Positions 7,414 to 16,319 of a DNA stretch of 64,000 nucleotides are shown piece by piece. The DNA comes from Limibacterium fermenti (GTDB lineage Bacteria; Bacteroidota; Bacteroidia; Bacteroidales; Dysgonomonadaceae): contig NZ_CP159486.1 in NCBI RefSeq assembly GCF_041902845.1, positions 2,356,001 through 2,420,000 on the forward strand, read 5' to 3'. How positions within the stretch are numbered: the first letter of the stretch is position 1; the number at the start of each line of letters is the position of its first letter. The position numbers were made by a program, and so were the translations under genes. The notes below the pieces were generated by a model, which ran no database searches, was not told the DNA's origin, and saw nothing but the letters and a program-made list of their open reading frames with translations.

Positions 7414-9360
7414 TCAATCTTTTCCGACCGGTTCCACCCCGAAAGTAAAACCATTCTTCACCCGTTCAATCAGTTCGGGAACGATATCTTCGTATTCGCC
7501 GACAATACCGAAGTCTGCATGATGAAATATCGAAGCCTTCGGATTATGATCGACCGCGACAATCTTGCCCGACTCTTTCATTCCATAGATATGCTGGATG
7601 GCGCCGAAAATGCCGATGGCTACATACACCTTCGGGCGCACGGTTCTACCCGTTTGTCCGATTTGGCGGGCATATTCGGCAAGGCCCTCGTCTACCACCA
7701 CGCGGCTGCTGGCCCATTCGGCCCTGATGCCTTTTTCCTTAAGAGCCGCCGCCAGTTCCTTCACCAGTTTCAATCCGTCACCGGTAGCGCCACGCCCTCC
7801 CGAGATAATCACGTCGGCATCGAGCAGGCTTTGCAAGCCGCCTTCGCCACGTACCGTTTTATGGATCTTCACCGCAAAATCTTTTTCGTTCAGTTCGGGT
7901 TCGAAAACCGAAATCTCGCCCGTGCGACCAGGCTGTTCTTCCGGCACCGGAAAAGTACCGGGACGCGCCGTAGACATTTGCGGATACACAAAGCCGAGAA
8001 TGGTCGCCAGTTTACTGTCGCCGTACGTCGGCCGGCGCGAATGCAAGATAGGCCGGATGATTTCTTTCGTTTTGCGATTCACATATTCGCCGATTTCCAA
8101 ACCCGTACAGTCGGCCGTTACGCCGCTACCTGTTTTCACCGCGATACGCGGAGCCAGTTCACGTCCCGCCGTGGTGGCTGCAAAGAGCGCTATTTCGGGA
8201 TTCCGTTTGCGAATGACTTGCGCCAGAATATCGGAAAACGGCATCACTAAATATTCTTCCAACCGATCGTTTTCCACCAGAATCACCTCATCGGAGCCAT
8301 GCTCGAAGAGGGTCTTTGCCAACGGTTTCACATTTTTGCCGATTAACACCGTCGTAATCTTCGTATCGTTACCGAGCTCTTTGGCCAGTTTGAGCGAAGG
8401 ATTCAACAACTCGAGCGAAGGGCGTGCAATTTTTCCGTTCGTCACTTCCGCCCACGTAAGAATACCTTTTGCCGTACCGCGCTTATCCACAATAGGGAAG
8501 TCGGGGGTTTCGGCGGTCTTTTTTTCTTTTTCGTCTTTCTTTTCAAGAACATTCCCACCCGTACCGAACTGAGCCATAAAGCTATCGACCAATTCTTTTT
8601 CGCCTTGGCCTTCAGCCATCATTACCGGCGGACGGTCACTGACAATATTTTGGACGTTTGCGACGATAGTAGGCGAACCGGATATCCCTATTTTTTCGGT
8701 ACTCAAATGAATATCATCCACGCCTAATACGGTGACGGCCGTATTGCGCGCCTTAATAGCGCCGCTCAACGACGGTTTGCGGGGAGCGACACCGGTGGGA
8801 GTCAACGAAATGAGACAGGGAATAGGCAATTGCAATTCCTGATATCCCCCTTCGATGATCCGCCTGGCCATCACATTGCCGTTATCATCCGCTTCTATTC
8901 GTTCTACGAAAGTCGCTTGCGGAATACCTAAGTTTTCGGCAACCTGCGAGGGTACGTGCGCCGTATCCCCGTCACTCGTCTGACGTCCGGCAAAAACAAT
9001 AAACGGTTCTTTGGAGTCTTTGTCGAAGCCCAAATGTTTGAGCAACGTAGCTAAGGCCAATCCGGTAGCAAACGTATCGCTGCCGCCCAACTTGCGGTCG
9101 GACAACAGATAAGCTTCGTCGTACCCCATTGACAAGGCCGTCCGTAAAGCCGTTTCGAACGATTGAGGGCCCATAGAGCACACAATCATGCGCGCGTCGG
9201 GATATTTCTTTTTCAATTGCAACCCGGCTTCGAGGCCGAACTGGCAATCGACATTAATAATAGACTTGGCTTTGGTTCTGTCCATTAAACCGTCGTCTCC
9301 CATGCGCATTTCGCTGGGGAGCGGAACCTGTTTGATTAAACTGATAATAGTAAGTGCCAT
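7414..9360 (-). CDS. Fused electron transfer flavoprotein, beta plus alpha subunits
   Basis: 648 residues in one open frame. Residues 1-268 are EtfB (N-terminal ISLIKQVP, the TDxD-like region around 125-140). A charged linker (about 269-290, rich in Lys and Glu) follows, and residues about 295-648 are EtfA, with the FAD region SSRVVVDEG (551), GQTG (568-571) and GIFGAIQH (583-590). ETF is normally an alpha/beta heterodimer of two genes that passes electrons from acyl-CoA and other dehydrogenases to ETF-quinone oxidoreductase. Here the two halves are joined, beta first. The usual GISGAIQH has Phe in place of Ser. It lies 27 bp downstream of its predicted partner oxidoreductase. Confidence 0.93.
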   Translation of the reverse strand: MALTIISLIKQVPLPSEMRMGDDGLMDRTKAKSIINVDCQFGLEAGLQLKKKYPDARMIVCSMGPQSFETALRTALSMGYDEAYLLSDRKLGGSDTFATGLALATLLKHLGFDKDSKEPFIVFAGRQTSDGDTAHVPSQVAENLGIPQATFVERIEADDNGNVMARRIIEGGYQELQLPIPCLISLTPTGVAPRKPSLSGAIKARNTAVTVLGVDDIHLSTEKIGISGSPTIVANVQNIVSDRPPVMMAEGQGEKELVDSFMAQFGTGGNVLEKKDEKEKKTAETPDFPIVDKRGTAKGILTWAEVTNGKIARPSLELLNPSLKLAKELGNDTKITTVLIGKNVKPLAKTLFEHGSDEVILVENDRLEEYLVMPFSDILAQVIRKRNPEIALFAATTAGRELAPRIAVKTGSGVTADCTGLEIGEYVNRKTKEIIRPILHSRRPTYGDSKLATILGFVYPQMSTARPGTFPVPEEQPGRTGEISVFEPELNEKDFAVKIHKTVRGEGGLQSLLDADVIISGGRGATGDGLKLVKELAAALKEKGIRAEWASSRVVVDEGLAEYARQIGQTGRTVRPKVYVAIGIFGAIQHIYGMKESGKIVAVDHNPKASIFHHADFGIVGEYEDIVPELIERVKNGFTFGVEPVGKD

Positions 9361-9387
9361 TTATTCGATGTGTTTCTACATTTAAAA

Positions 9388-11046
9388 TTACATATATTTA
9401 TAATCCGGACCGTTTCCTCCATTGGGAACATTCCACGTAATGCCGCCGGCAGGCTCCTTGATGTCGCAGGTCTTGCAATGCAGGCAGTTTTCGAAATGAA
9501 TCCTCAACTCCTGGTTGCCCTCCTTATCGGTATGTACCTCATAGACTTCCGCCGAACAGTAGTATTGGCACGGTGCGCCATACTCCTGAATGTTAACCGC
9601 ATTATACGTAGCAGGATCGTTTATCTGCAAATGCGGCACTTGGTGATCGTCATGCGCCACCCCTGTATAATACACATTCGTCGCCTTATCGAAAGTAAGG
9701 ACTTTATCGAATTCCAAGTCTTTATATTTTTCTTTGAACAAGGGCTTTTTAGCTTGCGCCAATGTCTTGGTCGCTTCGCTGTCGGGATGCGTTTTCAGTC
9801 GTCCGAAGAATCCCGCTCCACCCGTAACCAACTGCGTGCCGAAATGGAACACACCGGGAATCATCCCCTTCATAAATCCTTGACGGAAATTACGCGTACG
9901 GTGCAATTCGGTATGAATAGAACTTTGTTTAACCGATTGTTCATACGTTTTCAACGTGTTTTCGGAGAAATCATTCCGTTGGAAAGCCGTCAGGGCAGCC
10001 TGAGCCGCCAACATTCCCGAACGAATGCCCAGATGAATACCCTTTAAAGCGGGCATCGCCAGAAAACCGGCGCTGTCACCGATAAGAAGGGCATTATCCA
10101 CATACAGTTTCGGCAACGAGTAGTAACCTCCTTCGGGCAATGTTTTCGCTCCGTACTCAAGCATCCGTCCCCCTTTCAGGAACTTCGCCACAAACGGATG
10201 CGTTTTCCATATTTGGAAAGCATCATGCGTATCGAACGTCGGGTCGGCATAATCCAATCCGACAACCAGGCCCAAAGCCACTTTATTATCTTTCAATCCG
10301 TAAATGAACCCTCCGCCGAAAACGCCGAAATTCGCCGCCGGGAAACCCATCGTGTGATACACTTCCCCCGGAGCGATATTCCCCTCGGGCACACTCCATA
10401 CTTCCTTACATCCCAACGAATAGATCTGCGGGTTCTTTCCCTTTTGCAGATCGAACTTCTCTATCAACTTCTTGGCCAAACTACCGCGCGTACCTTCGGC
10501 AAAAACCGTTAGTTTTGCCTCTACGCGGGTTCCCTCCTGAAAGTTCTCCAATTTATTTCCATGATGATCGACGCCCGTATCAATCGTTTTTGCGCCGATG
10601 ACTTTACCGCGCTCATCATATAAGATGTCGCTCATGGCAAAGCCGGGATAGATTTCCACCCCTTTTTCTTCGGCCTTTTTGGCCAGGAAGCGGCACACTT
10701 CGCCCAATGAGGCCGTGTAATTGCCTTTATTGCCCATGTAAGGAGGATGGAAAGGAACCTTCAAATTCCCTTTTTCACTCAGCATATACATTGTATCGCT
10801 GGAAACTTTCGAATCAAAAGGAATTTGGTCGATAGGAACATCGGGCAACAATTCACCGAACACATCAGGACGGATTACCGCACCCGAAATGATATGGCTT
10901 CCGATGGAATTCCCTTTGTCAATCAATAAAATTCTTCGTTTTAAACCTTTTTCTTTTAACGAATCGGCCAGTCGTATGGCGAACGACAGTCCCGAAGGGC
11001 CTCCGCCGACAATTAGGACATCCGTGTAAACAGTAGCATTATCCAT
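9388..11046 (-). CDS. Electron transfer flavoprotein-ubiquinone/menaquinone oxidoreductase
   Basis: 552 residues, typical ETF-QO size. The FAD-binding GGGPSG is near residues 14-19. The C-terminus carries the [4Fe-4S] ligands Cys497, Cys521, Cys524 and Cys527 (NCLHCKTCDIKEP), followed by GGITWNVPNGGNGP, the ETF-QO signature. The enzyme takes electrons from ETF and reduces membrane quinone, here most likely menaquinone. Directly upstream of the fused ETF gene and surely co-transcribed. No acyl-CoA dehydrogenase is in the window, so the ultimate donor is unknown. Confidence 0.94.
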   Translation of the reverse strand: MDNATVYTDVLIVGGGPSGLSFAIRLADSLKEKGLKRRILLIDKGNSIGSHIISGAVIRPDVFGELLPDVPIDQIPFDSKVSSDTMYMLSEKGNLKVPFHPPYMGNKGNYTASLGEVCRFLAKKAEEKGVEIYPGFAMSDILYDERGKVIGAKTIDTGVDHHGNKLENFQEGTRVEAKLTVFAEGTRGSLAKKLIEKFDLQKGKNPQIYSLGCKEVWSVPEGNIAPGEVYHTMGFPAANFGVFGGGFIYGLKDNKVALGLVVGLDYADPTFDTHDAFQIWKTHPFVAKFLKGGRMLEYGAKTLPEGGYYSLPKLYVDNALLIGDSAGFLAMPALKGIHLGIRSGMLAAQAALTAFQRNDFSENTLKTYEQSVKQSSIHTELHRTRNFRQGFMKGMIPGVFHFGTQLVTGGAGFFGRLKTHPDSEATKTLAQAKKPLFKEKYKDLEFDKVLTFDKATNVYYTGVAHDDHQVPHLQINDPATYNAVNIQEYGAPCQYYCSAEVYEVHTDKEGNQELRIHFENCLHCKTCDIKEPAGGITWNVPNGGNGPDYKYM

Positions 11047-11528
11047 TTCTGTGTCATTTAGTTAATTATTCGGAATATCAAAGTTTTATTTATTATTCGA
11101 TAGAATTGTTGAAATCACTTATTTACCCGAGAACATTTAGAAAAAAAAGGAAAATCAGTCGAAACTATTTATGCTCAGATGTAAATGATTAGTTGATTCG
11201 TTGCAAAGGTACAAACATAATTTCAGAGATAAAAAAATTTTTCACTTCCTCTTCTTGTCAAGGGGGCGCTCTTGCATCACTTTCCGTGAAACGAATCCAT
11301 TCACAGGAGTTGAACTGTTTCTCGCTATAGAAGAGAAATGGAGCAGATTGGAGGAGATTGCTCCCCCACCCTCAATAGAAAAAATCTTCTGTATAAATGA
11401 AGAGAATAATAATAAAGGTTAAATTTAAAATTCGTCGATTATTTTAAATTCCTCAAAGACAATGCTCTTACGCGGTCGGTAATACTATTCCTTTCCATAA
11501 GGGTCTTGTTTGATATAAGTGTTTATTG
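11047..11528. other. Intergenic stretch upstream of the ETF operon and YceI gene
   Basis: AT-rich. It holds the ETF-operon promoter (11,204-11,211, minus) and leads to the YceI-side promoter (11,529, plus). A 73-codon open frame at 11,201-11,422 has no recognisable protein features and is not called. Nothing else was seen. Confidence 0.5.
11204..11211 (-). promoter_or_regulatory. Probable -7 element of the ETF operon
   Basis: TACCTTTG on the minus strand, leaving a leader of about 155 nt before the start codon at 11,046. Confidence 0.55.
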
Positions 11529-11536
11529 TATCTTTG
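11529..11536 (+). promoter_or_regulatory. -7 element upstream of the DoxX-like remnant and YceI gene
   Basis: TATCTTTG, exact consensus, with CTTG about 20 bp upstream. The transcript would cross the DoxX-like remnant before the YceI-family gene at 11,780. Confidence 0.6.
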
Positions 11537-11597
11537 CTCTCCATTAGAGACTATGTATAAAAATTACACTAATGTTGTATCGAAAGAAACCGTTTAA

Positions 11598-11714
11598 AAA
11601 AACAAGAATCCGGGCGAAATCATCCGGGCGGTAGAGTTTTTCGGCCTGGTCGTTTTCGGGGCTATGGCGTTAGACTTCACCGGAGCCGGAAAACAGGCGA
11701 TCAGCAATAAATAA
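11598..11714 (+). pseudogene. C-terminal remnant of a DoxX-like membrane protein
   Basis: A 38-codon open stretch without start codon reads ...AVEFFGLVVFGAMALDFTGAGKQAIS.. before TAA. The hydrophobic segment followed by a GAGK turn resembles the C-terminus of DoxX-family proteins (compare ALESLILFAAM...GPGRYSVD in the intact copy at 5577). A stop codon lies immediately upstream and nothing similar precedes it. It looks like the last piece of a deleted gene left between a promoter and the YceI gene. Family assignment is tentative. Confidence 0.4.
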
Positions 11715-11779
11715 ATATAGGATTAATCAGAATTAAAATAAATTAGAAATCAGTTTTAAACAATTAATTAGAAAACAAA

Positions 11780-12358
11780 ATGAAAAAGTACATTATTCTT
11801 TCGTTATTAGTTATCAGTTCGTTAGCGACAATAGCTCAAACAACCACATGGACAAGCGATCCGGCTCACTCACGTCTCGGATTTAAAGTAAAGCACCTTA
11901 CCATTTCGGAAATAGATGGTCGGTTTGCCGATTTCTCGGTAACGGTAACGACCGCTAAGGCCGATTACTCAGATGCTCAAATCGAAGTGACCGCTAAGGT
12001 CGCCAGTATTAATACGGGGGTTGAAGCACGTGACAACCACTTACGTTCTGCCGACTTTTTTGATGCGGAAAAATATCCCGTATTGACATTCAAAAGTTCG
12101 AAAATGAAAAAAACAGATGAAAAAAGGGGTAAGTTATACGGCGACTTAACATTCCATGGCGTAACCAAACCGGTCGTACTGGATGTAACGTATTTCGGTA
12201 CGGTCGTAAACCCGATGAATAAGGCGGAAACAGCCGGATTTCAAATCTTGGGAAGTATAAAAAGATCCGATTTCGGACTCGGAGCTGATTTCCCTGAATT
12301 TGTGATAAGCGATGAAATAAAAATCGTCGCCAATGCCGAATTCAGTCCTAAAAAGTAA
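11780..12358 (+). CDS. YceI-family periplasmic lipid/isoprenoid-binding protein
   Basis: 192 residues with a signal peptide (1-19). The mature part begins TTWTSDPAHSRLGFKVKHLTISEI.. and includes RDNHLRSADFFDAEKYP and LTFHGVTKPV, the hallmarks of the YceI lipocalin-like beta-barrel that binds polyisoprenoid quinones or lipids. It is first in a plus-strand series with the dioxygenase and HxlR genes, suggesting a role in quinone or electrophile stress. Confidence 0.92.
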   Translation: MKKYIILSLLVISSLATIAQTTTWTSDPAHSRLGFKVKHLTISEIDGRFADFSVTVTTAKADYSDAQIEVTAKVASINTGVEARDNHLRSADFFDAEKYPVLTFKSSKMKKTDEKRGKLYGDLTFHGVTKPVVLDVTYFGTVVNPMNKAETAGFQILGSIKRSDFGLGADFPEFVISDEIKIVANAEFSPKK

Positions 12359-12486
12359 GACCATTGCTTTTTGACAATACAGAAATTATTTAACTAAAAG
12401 GAACTTGCGGCTTGGAGATGGTGATTTCCAAACCGCAAGTTCATGGTTGAAGAACTTATTTTTTTAATCATAATATACACCGCGAA

Positions 12487-13335
12487 ATGATGAATTTAAA
12501 AGATTTACACACCAATCTGTCTTCGTTGAAGGATACACCTTTGATGCCGGCCCTGTTTATAGGACATGGATCGCCGATGAACGCCATCGAAGACAATGAG
12601 TTTTCCAGAATGTGGTCTACTTTAGGCGATCGGCTTCCGATACCCAATGCCATCGTCTGCATATCGGCGCATTGGGAAACAAGAGGAACATCGGTAACAA
12701 TGAGCGAACATCCTAAAACGATACACGATTTTTATGGGTTTCCCCGCGAATTGTATCAGCAGGATTACCCGGCTTCAGGCGCTCCTTTATTGGCGCAGGA
12801 CGTAATTGACCATATTACCCATACGCACATTAAAGCGGATGATCAATGGGGATTGGATCATGGAACATGGACGGTACTAAAATATACCTATCCGCAGGCC
12901 GACATACCGGTCATACAAATCAGCCTCGATCACTATAAAGATGCTAAATGGCATTATGAACTCGGCAAGGAATTGGCTTTTCTGCGTAACAAAGGAGTGC
13001 TGGTGATAGGCAGCGGAAATATGATACATAACCTGGGGATGCTTCGCGTAGCCGGCGACGACTTCAATGCCGAGTATGGTTATGACTGGTCTTTCGAATT
13101 GAATGATATTCTGAAAACGAAGTTAAAGGAAGGGGATTCCAACTCGCTCATCCGCTATCATTCTTTGCATAAAGAAGCCGGATTGGCTGTTCCTACTCCC
13201 GAACATTACATTCCTATGCTGTACGTTCTGGGAATGCGCAATAAAGACGAAGAAATAAGTATTTTTAACGATAAAGTGATCGCAGCTTCAATTAGTATGA
13301 CATCCTTTATGATAGGAGGAAAGGATAAAATATAA
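12487..13335 (+). CDS. LigB-type extradiol dioxygenase (4,5-DOPA dioxygenase / YgiD family)
   Basis: 282 residues. Contains FIGHGSPMNAIEDN (about 23-36), SAHWETRG, HDFYGFP, LDHGTWT and GSGNMIHNLG, which carry the His ligands of the metal centre in this family. E. coli YgiD opens the ring of DOPA; natural substrates in Bacteroidetes are unknown, and aromatic or quinol detoxification is an inference. The start is either of two adjacent ATGs (12,487/12,490). The stop overlaps the next start in TAATG, implying translational coupling. Confidence 0.9.
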   Translation: MMNLKDLHTNLSSLKDTPLMPALFIGHGSPMNAIEDNEFSRMWSTLGDRLPIPNAIVCISAHWETRGTSVTMSEHPKTIHDFYGFPRELYQQDYPASGAPLLAQDVIDHITHTHIKADDQWGLDHGTWTVLKYTYPQADIPVIQISLDHYKDAKWHYELGKELAFLRNKGVLVIGSGNMIHNLGMLRVAGDDFNAEYGYDWSFELNDILKTKLKEGDSNSLIRYHSLHKEAGLAVPTPEHYIPMLYVLGMRNKDEEISIFNDKVIAASISMTSFMIGGKDKI

Positions 13336-13859
13336 TGGAGGATAGAAATAAAATCATTGCGGATTTGTTTTCAAGAGCAAAACAAGATCTACATCCCGAT
13401 CATAATATCCTCATTTTGCATATCGGAGAGGACTTTACCTTCTTAATAAATGCGAATGGTACGGATAAGGCTCCACAATCGTGGGTGTTGCCGATAGGAA
13501 GCAACGTGACTTCGAATAAATATTTTATTCATAAACCTCCTACCGCAGATGAAATAGAATATGCGATCATTGAAGTGGAAGATGAAATTATGGCGTTAAA
13601 TCCTACGATTGAAAAAGGGAAGTATCGGCTGATGTCTTTCGATCCGTTGGTTCACGACATAGCCGGTTACGCAGGGGTGACGGGTAACAAACTTCCGATA
13701 AAAGAAATGGAAAGCGTATTTTCCCGTGTGGCGGCAATTGTGTCGGGACGCCCGGCATCGATGGACATACTGCCTGACAGTAATGAGTTTGCAGCAGGCT
13801 TACTTATCGTAAGAGAAGTAATGCATCATCTGTATTTTCAGGAAATTATCCTGAAATAG
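13335..13859 (+). CDS. Conserved hypothetical protein coupled to the YgiD-like dioxygenase
   Basis: 174 residues, soluble, no signal peptide or membrane segment. I do not recognise the family. The N-terminal half looks alpha/beta (ILILHIGEDFTFLINANG..) and the C-terminal half helical. The start codon overlaps the dioxygenase stop, so the two are translated together and probably act in one process. The HxlR regulator follows 62 bp downstream. Confidence 0.75.
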   Translation: MEDRNKIIADLFSRAKQDLHPDHNILILHIGEDFTFLINANGTDKAPQSWVLPIGSNVTSNKYFIHKPPTADEIEYAIIEVEDEIMALNPTIEKGKYRLMSFDPLVHDIAGYAGVTGNKLPIKEMESVFSRVAAIVSGRPASMDILPDSNEFAAGLLIVREVMHHLYFQEIILK

Positions 13860-13921
13860 CGGAAATGTAATTTTTGAAACTCTTTATTTGACGATTGGAT
13901 GAATCATAAAAAACAAAAAGA

Positions 13922-14278
13922 ATGAAAACGAAAGAAACAGAGAAGATCGTTTGCCCCGTAAGATCCGTACTCGACGGTATCGGAGGTAAATGGTCTATCC
14001 TTATTATAGATATTTTAGGAGAAAAGGGAACGTTGCGTTTTAACGAAATAAGCAAAACGTTAGGGGATATTTCGCAGAAAATGCTCACCTCCACCTTGCG
14101 CCTCTTGGAATCGGATGGCATCATTTCCCGCAAGATGTTTGCCGAAATTCCCCCTCGTGTGGAGTACGAATTGACAGAGCTGGGGAAAGACCTCCTGCCC
14201 CATATCCGCAACTTGATCGACTGGGCGAAAAAGAACATGCAGAAGATAGAAGAAAACCGAAAGCTGAATAACTGGTAG
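13922..14278 (+). CDS. HxlR-family winged-helix regulator
   Basis: 118 residues. Core sequences CPVRSVLDGIGGKWSILII and GDISQKMLTSTLRLLESDG, with the PPRVEYELTELG wing, are diagnostic for HxlR/YodB/HypR regulators. Cys11 in the N-terminal CPV corresponds to the conserved redox- or electrophile-sensing cysteine of YodB and HypR. Position between the YceI-dioxygenase genes and an exporter suggests it senses quinones or related electrophiles and controls its neighbours. Confidence 0.92.
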   Translation: MKTKETEKIVCPVRSVLDGIGGKWSILIIDILGEKGTLRFNEISKTLGDISQKMLTSTLRLLESDGIISRKMFAEIPPRVEYELTELGKDLLPHIRNLIDWAKKNMQKIEENRKLNNW

Positions 14279-14340
14279 GTATTGTCCAAAAAGTACCAGA
14301 CAAAGTCTAATTTACATAAGACCGGCAATTACTTAATTCA

Positions 14341-14348
14341 TAATTTTG
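14341..14348 (+). promoter_or_regulatory. -7 element of the Bcr/CflA exporter gene
   Basis: TAATTTTG, consensus match. It excludes an upstream TTG as start and places translation initiation at ATG 14,374. Confidence 0.6.
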
Positions 14349-14373
14349 TGCCTTGGTAAATTCAGACCTTTTT

Positions 14374-15606
14374 ATGAAAAAGTATTTTCTTGTTATTCTC
14401 GTATTGTCATTATTGGCAGCATTAGAACCGTTAAGCATTGACATCTACCTTCCTGCTTTCGAAGATATCGCAAAAGGGCTTAATGTCGAAATGTCGAAAG
14501 TGCAGATTTCTTTATCGACATTCTTAGCCGGATTCGCTATCGGACAATTGCTTTGGGGTCCCGTTTCTGACTATTACGGACGAAAGAGGCCTATATTGCT
14601 GGCAATGGGCATCTTTATTCTCTGTTCCTTTATCGCCTCGCATGTAACAACGGTAGGGCAACTATGGGTTGTACGTTTTTTCCAAGCCTTTAGCGGATGT
14701 GCCGGCGTGGTAATAGGACGCGCTGTGGTCAATGATCTGTTTGAGGGAAAGCTCCGGACTAAAGTTTTTGCACTATTGGTGATTATCTCGGGAGTCGCGC
14801 CGATAATTGCGCCGACTCTTGGAAATGCAATATTGAAAGTATGGCATTGGCAAGGCATATTTTATACGATGGCCATCATTGGAATCATAACGGTGCTACT
14901 TTCTGCATTATTCCTACCTAAGAATCGCAGTGTGAAAGATTTAGACTTAAAAAACAGCCCTAAACCTAATTTGAAAAATATGCTTGTCGGCTATGTGAAG
15001 ATTATGGCGAACTGGCAGTTTGTTATTTACACATTCATCGGAGCCATGCTCTATGCGTCATTGATGACATACGTTTCGAATGCACCATTTATAATAATGA
15101 CAAAAGGCGGATTATCAAGCGACTGGTTTTCTCTTATATTTGCCATCAATGCCATCGGACTGATCATCGGGACATTGATAATAACCCCTTTGGATAAAAA
15201 AATGGGATTGCATAAGTTGATAAAGATAGCCGTAATATTGCAAATACCAATATCCATCGCTCTCGTTGTATTCTCATTTTGGGGATCATCTATTTTTCCG
15301 ATATTAGTTCTGTTATTTATGAATCTGGTATTAACCGGACTACTTATGCCGACAACCACCTCGTTGGCATTAGAGCCTTTTACAATAGAAAGCGGTACGG
15401 CATCGGCATTGATGGGCTTTATTCAATTATTCTTCACATTTATTTTTTCGACCGTAGTCAGTTATCTTCAAAACAACTCTATCATACCTTCGATGGTTGC
15501 GATATTATTATGCGCCTTATTTTCGTTGTTATTTATCCTGATGGACAATCATAAAACAAGCCGCGATATTTATTACCGGATAGGAGCTGGCGGTAAAAGA
15601 ATGTGA
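14374..15606 (+). CDS. MFS multidrug exporter, Bcr/CflA family
   Basis: 410 residues from the ATG at 14,374, about 12 membrane helices. Family signs are the first helix with EPLSIDIYLPAFEDIA, the loop-2 motif GPVSDYYGRKRPI, and the RFFQAFSGCAGVVIGRAVVND segment in helix 4-5. Members export bicyclomycin, chloramphenicol, sulfonamides or other drugs using the proton gradient; the substrate here is unknown. It has its own promoter just downstream of the HxlR gene, so HxlR control is plausible. Confidence 0.92.
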   Translation: MKKYFLVILVLSLLAALEPLSIDIYLPAFEDIAKGLNVEMSKVQISLSTFLAGFAIGQLLWGPVSDYYGRKRPILLAMGIFILCSFIASHVTTVGQLWVVRFFQAFSGCAGVVIGRAVVNDLFEGKLRTKVFALLVIISGVAPIIAPTLGNAILKVWHWQGIFYTMAIIGIITVLLSALFLPKNRSVKDLDLKNSPKPNLKNMLVGYVKIMANWQFVIYTFIGAMLYASLMTYVSNAPFIIMTKGGLSSDWFSLIFAINAIGLIIGTLIITPLDKKMGLHKLIKIAVILQIPISIALVVFSFWGSSIFPILVLLFMNLVLTGLLMPTTTSLALEPFTIESGTASALMGFIQLFFTFIFSTVVSYLQNNSIIPSMVAILLCALFSLLFILMDNHKTSRDIYYRIGAGGKRM

Positions 15607-15679
15607 TGATATTCTCTTGCGGCATTTCTTCTGTATATTTTGTATAAAAACATAAATAGCAACCGTTTATGTAATTAAA

Positions 15680-15705
15680 AAAGCCCGAACCATTACTCGG
15701 GCTTT
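15680..15705. terminator. Bidirectional terminator between the exporter and the YjdJ-like gene
   Basis: AAAGCCCGA (15,680-15,688) pairs with TCGGGCTTT (15,697-15,705). The flanking T-run is longer on the minus strand, so it best serves the convergent minus-strand operon. Confidence 0.8.
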
Positions 15706-15781
15706 AAGGAACGCGTAATATGCTATTCCAATAGTTCATTTGGAGTGAAAAAGCAGATATTATTTTTTCAACTGCAAATCA

Positions 15782-16069
15782 TTATAGATGTCTCACATCG
15801 TTTATTTCCTTAACAGTATCAAAAACTTTTCTTGCAAATGGACACAGAGGTAATATTTTTACATTCTGTTCTCTGGCGAGATCCACGGCCTTCAGAACCA
15901 TCTGTTTTCCGTATCCTTTTCCTCCAAATTCGGGTTCTACACCGGTATGGTCAATGATAAACAATGATTCCCCCGCCCAGGTGTAAGTCATCTCTCCCGC
16001 ATATTTATCGTTTTCATAAACCACAAATCTGCCTTTTGAGCCATTATCCTCTCTTTTGATTATTGCCAT
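15782..16069 (-). CDS. Small GNAT-type acetyltransferase (YjdJ-like)
   Basis: 95 residues. Consists of a minimal GNAT core: IIDHTGVEPEFGGKGYGKQMV carries the acetyl-CoA pyrophosphate-binding loop (GGKGYG), followed by ILPLCPFARKVF. This matches the YjdJ / GCN5-like minimal acetyltransferases. The gene is 4 bp downstream of a YjdI-like gene, the same pairing as yjdI-yjdJ in E. coli. Substrate unknown. Confidence 0.88.
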   Translation of the reverse strand: MAIIKREDNGSKGRFVVYENDKYAGEMTYTWAGESLFIIDHTGVEPEFGGKGYGKQMVLKAVDLAREQNVKILPLCPFARKVFDTVKEINDVRHL

Positions 16070-16073
16070 CGTG

Positions 16074-16280
16074 TTATCGTTTTATGCTCAGCGCCCCTGA
16101 CGGACATAGAGCGATTTGATGAATGAGTTCCTCTGATGTTGCATTTTCTATTTTTATCCAAGGCCTTTCTTGCGGATGATAAACTTTGGGTAACGTCTTC
16201 ACGCAAATCCCCGAATGAACACATTTTTCCGGTTTCCATAAAATGGTTATTTCTCCATTCGTATACTCTTTTGTTTTCAT
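16074..16280 (-). CDS. YjdI-like divergent [4Fe-4S] mono-cluster protein
   Basis: 68 residues. Cysteines at 20, 26 and 59 in KCVHSGICVKTLPKVY and ALCPSGALS fit the single-cluster ferredoxin-like family represented by E. coli YjdI (Fer4_19). It probably carries one iron-sulfur cluster and acts in electron transfer or redox sensing with its YjdJ-like neighbour. Function unknown in the family. Confidence 0.88.
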   Translation of the reverse strand: MKTKEYTNGEITILWKPEKCVHSGICVKTLPKVYHPQERPWIKIENATSEELIHQIALCPSGALSIKR

Positions 16281-16319
16281 TTGAACTGTATTTTTAGTTA
16301 TTAAATCACACTTTCAAAA

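Noticed and set aside
7333..8250. 305-codon plus-strand open frame
   Set aside because: Antisense to the fused ETF gene; no plausible protein composition.
11201..11422. 73-codon open frame
   Set aside because: Lies across the ETF promoter region with no known motif or start signal.
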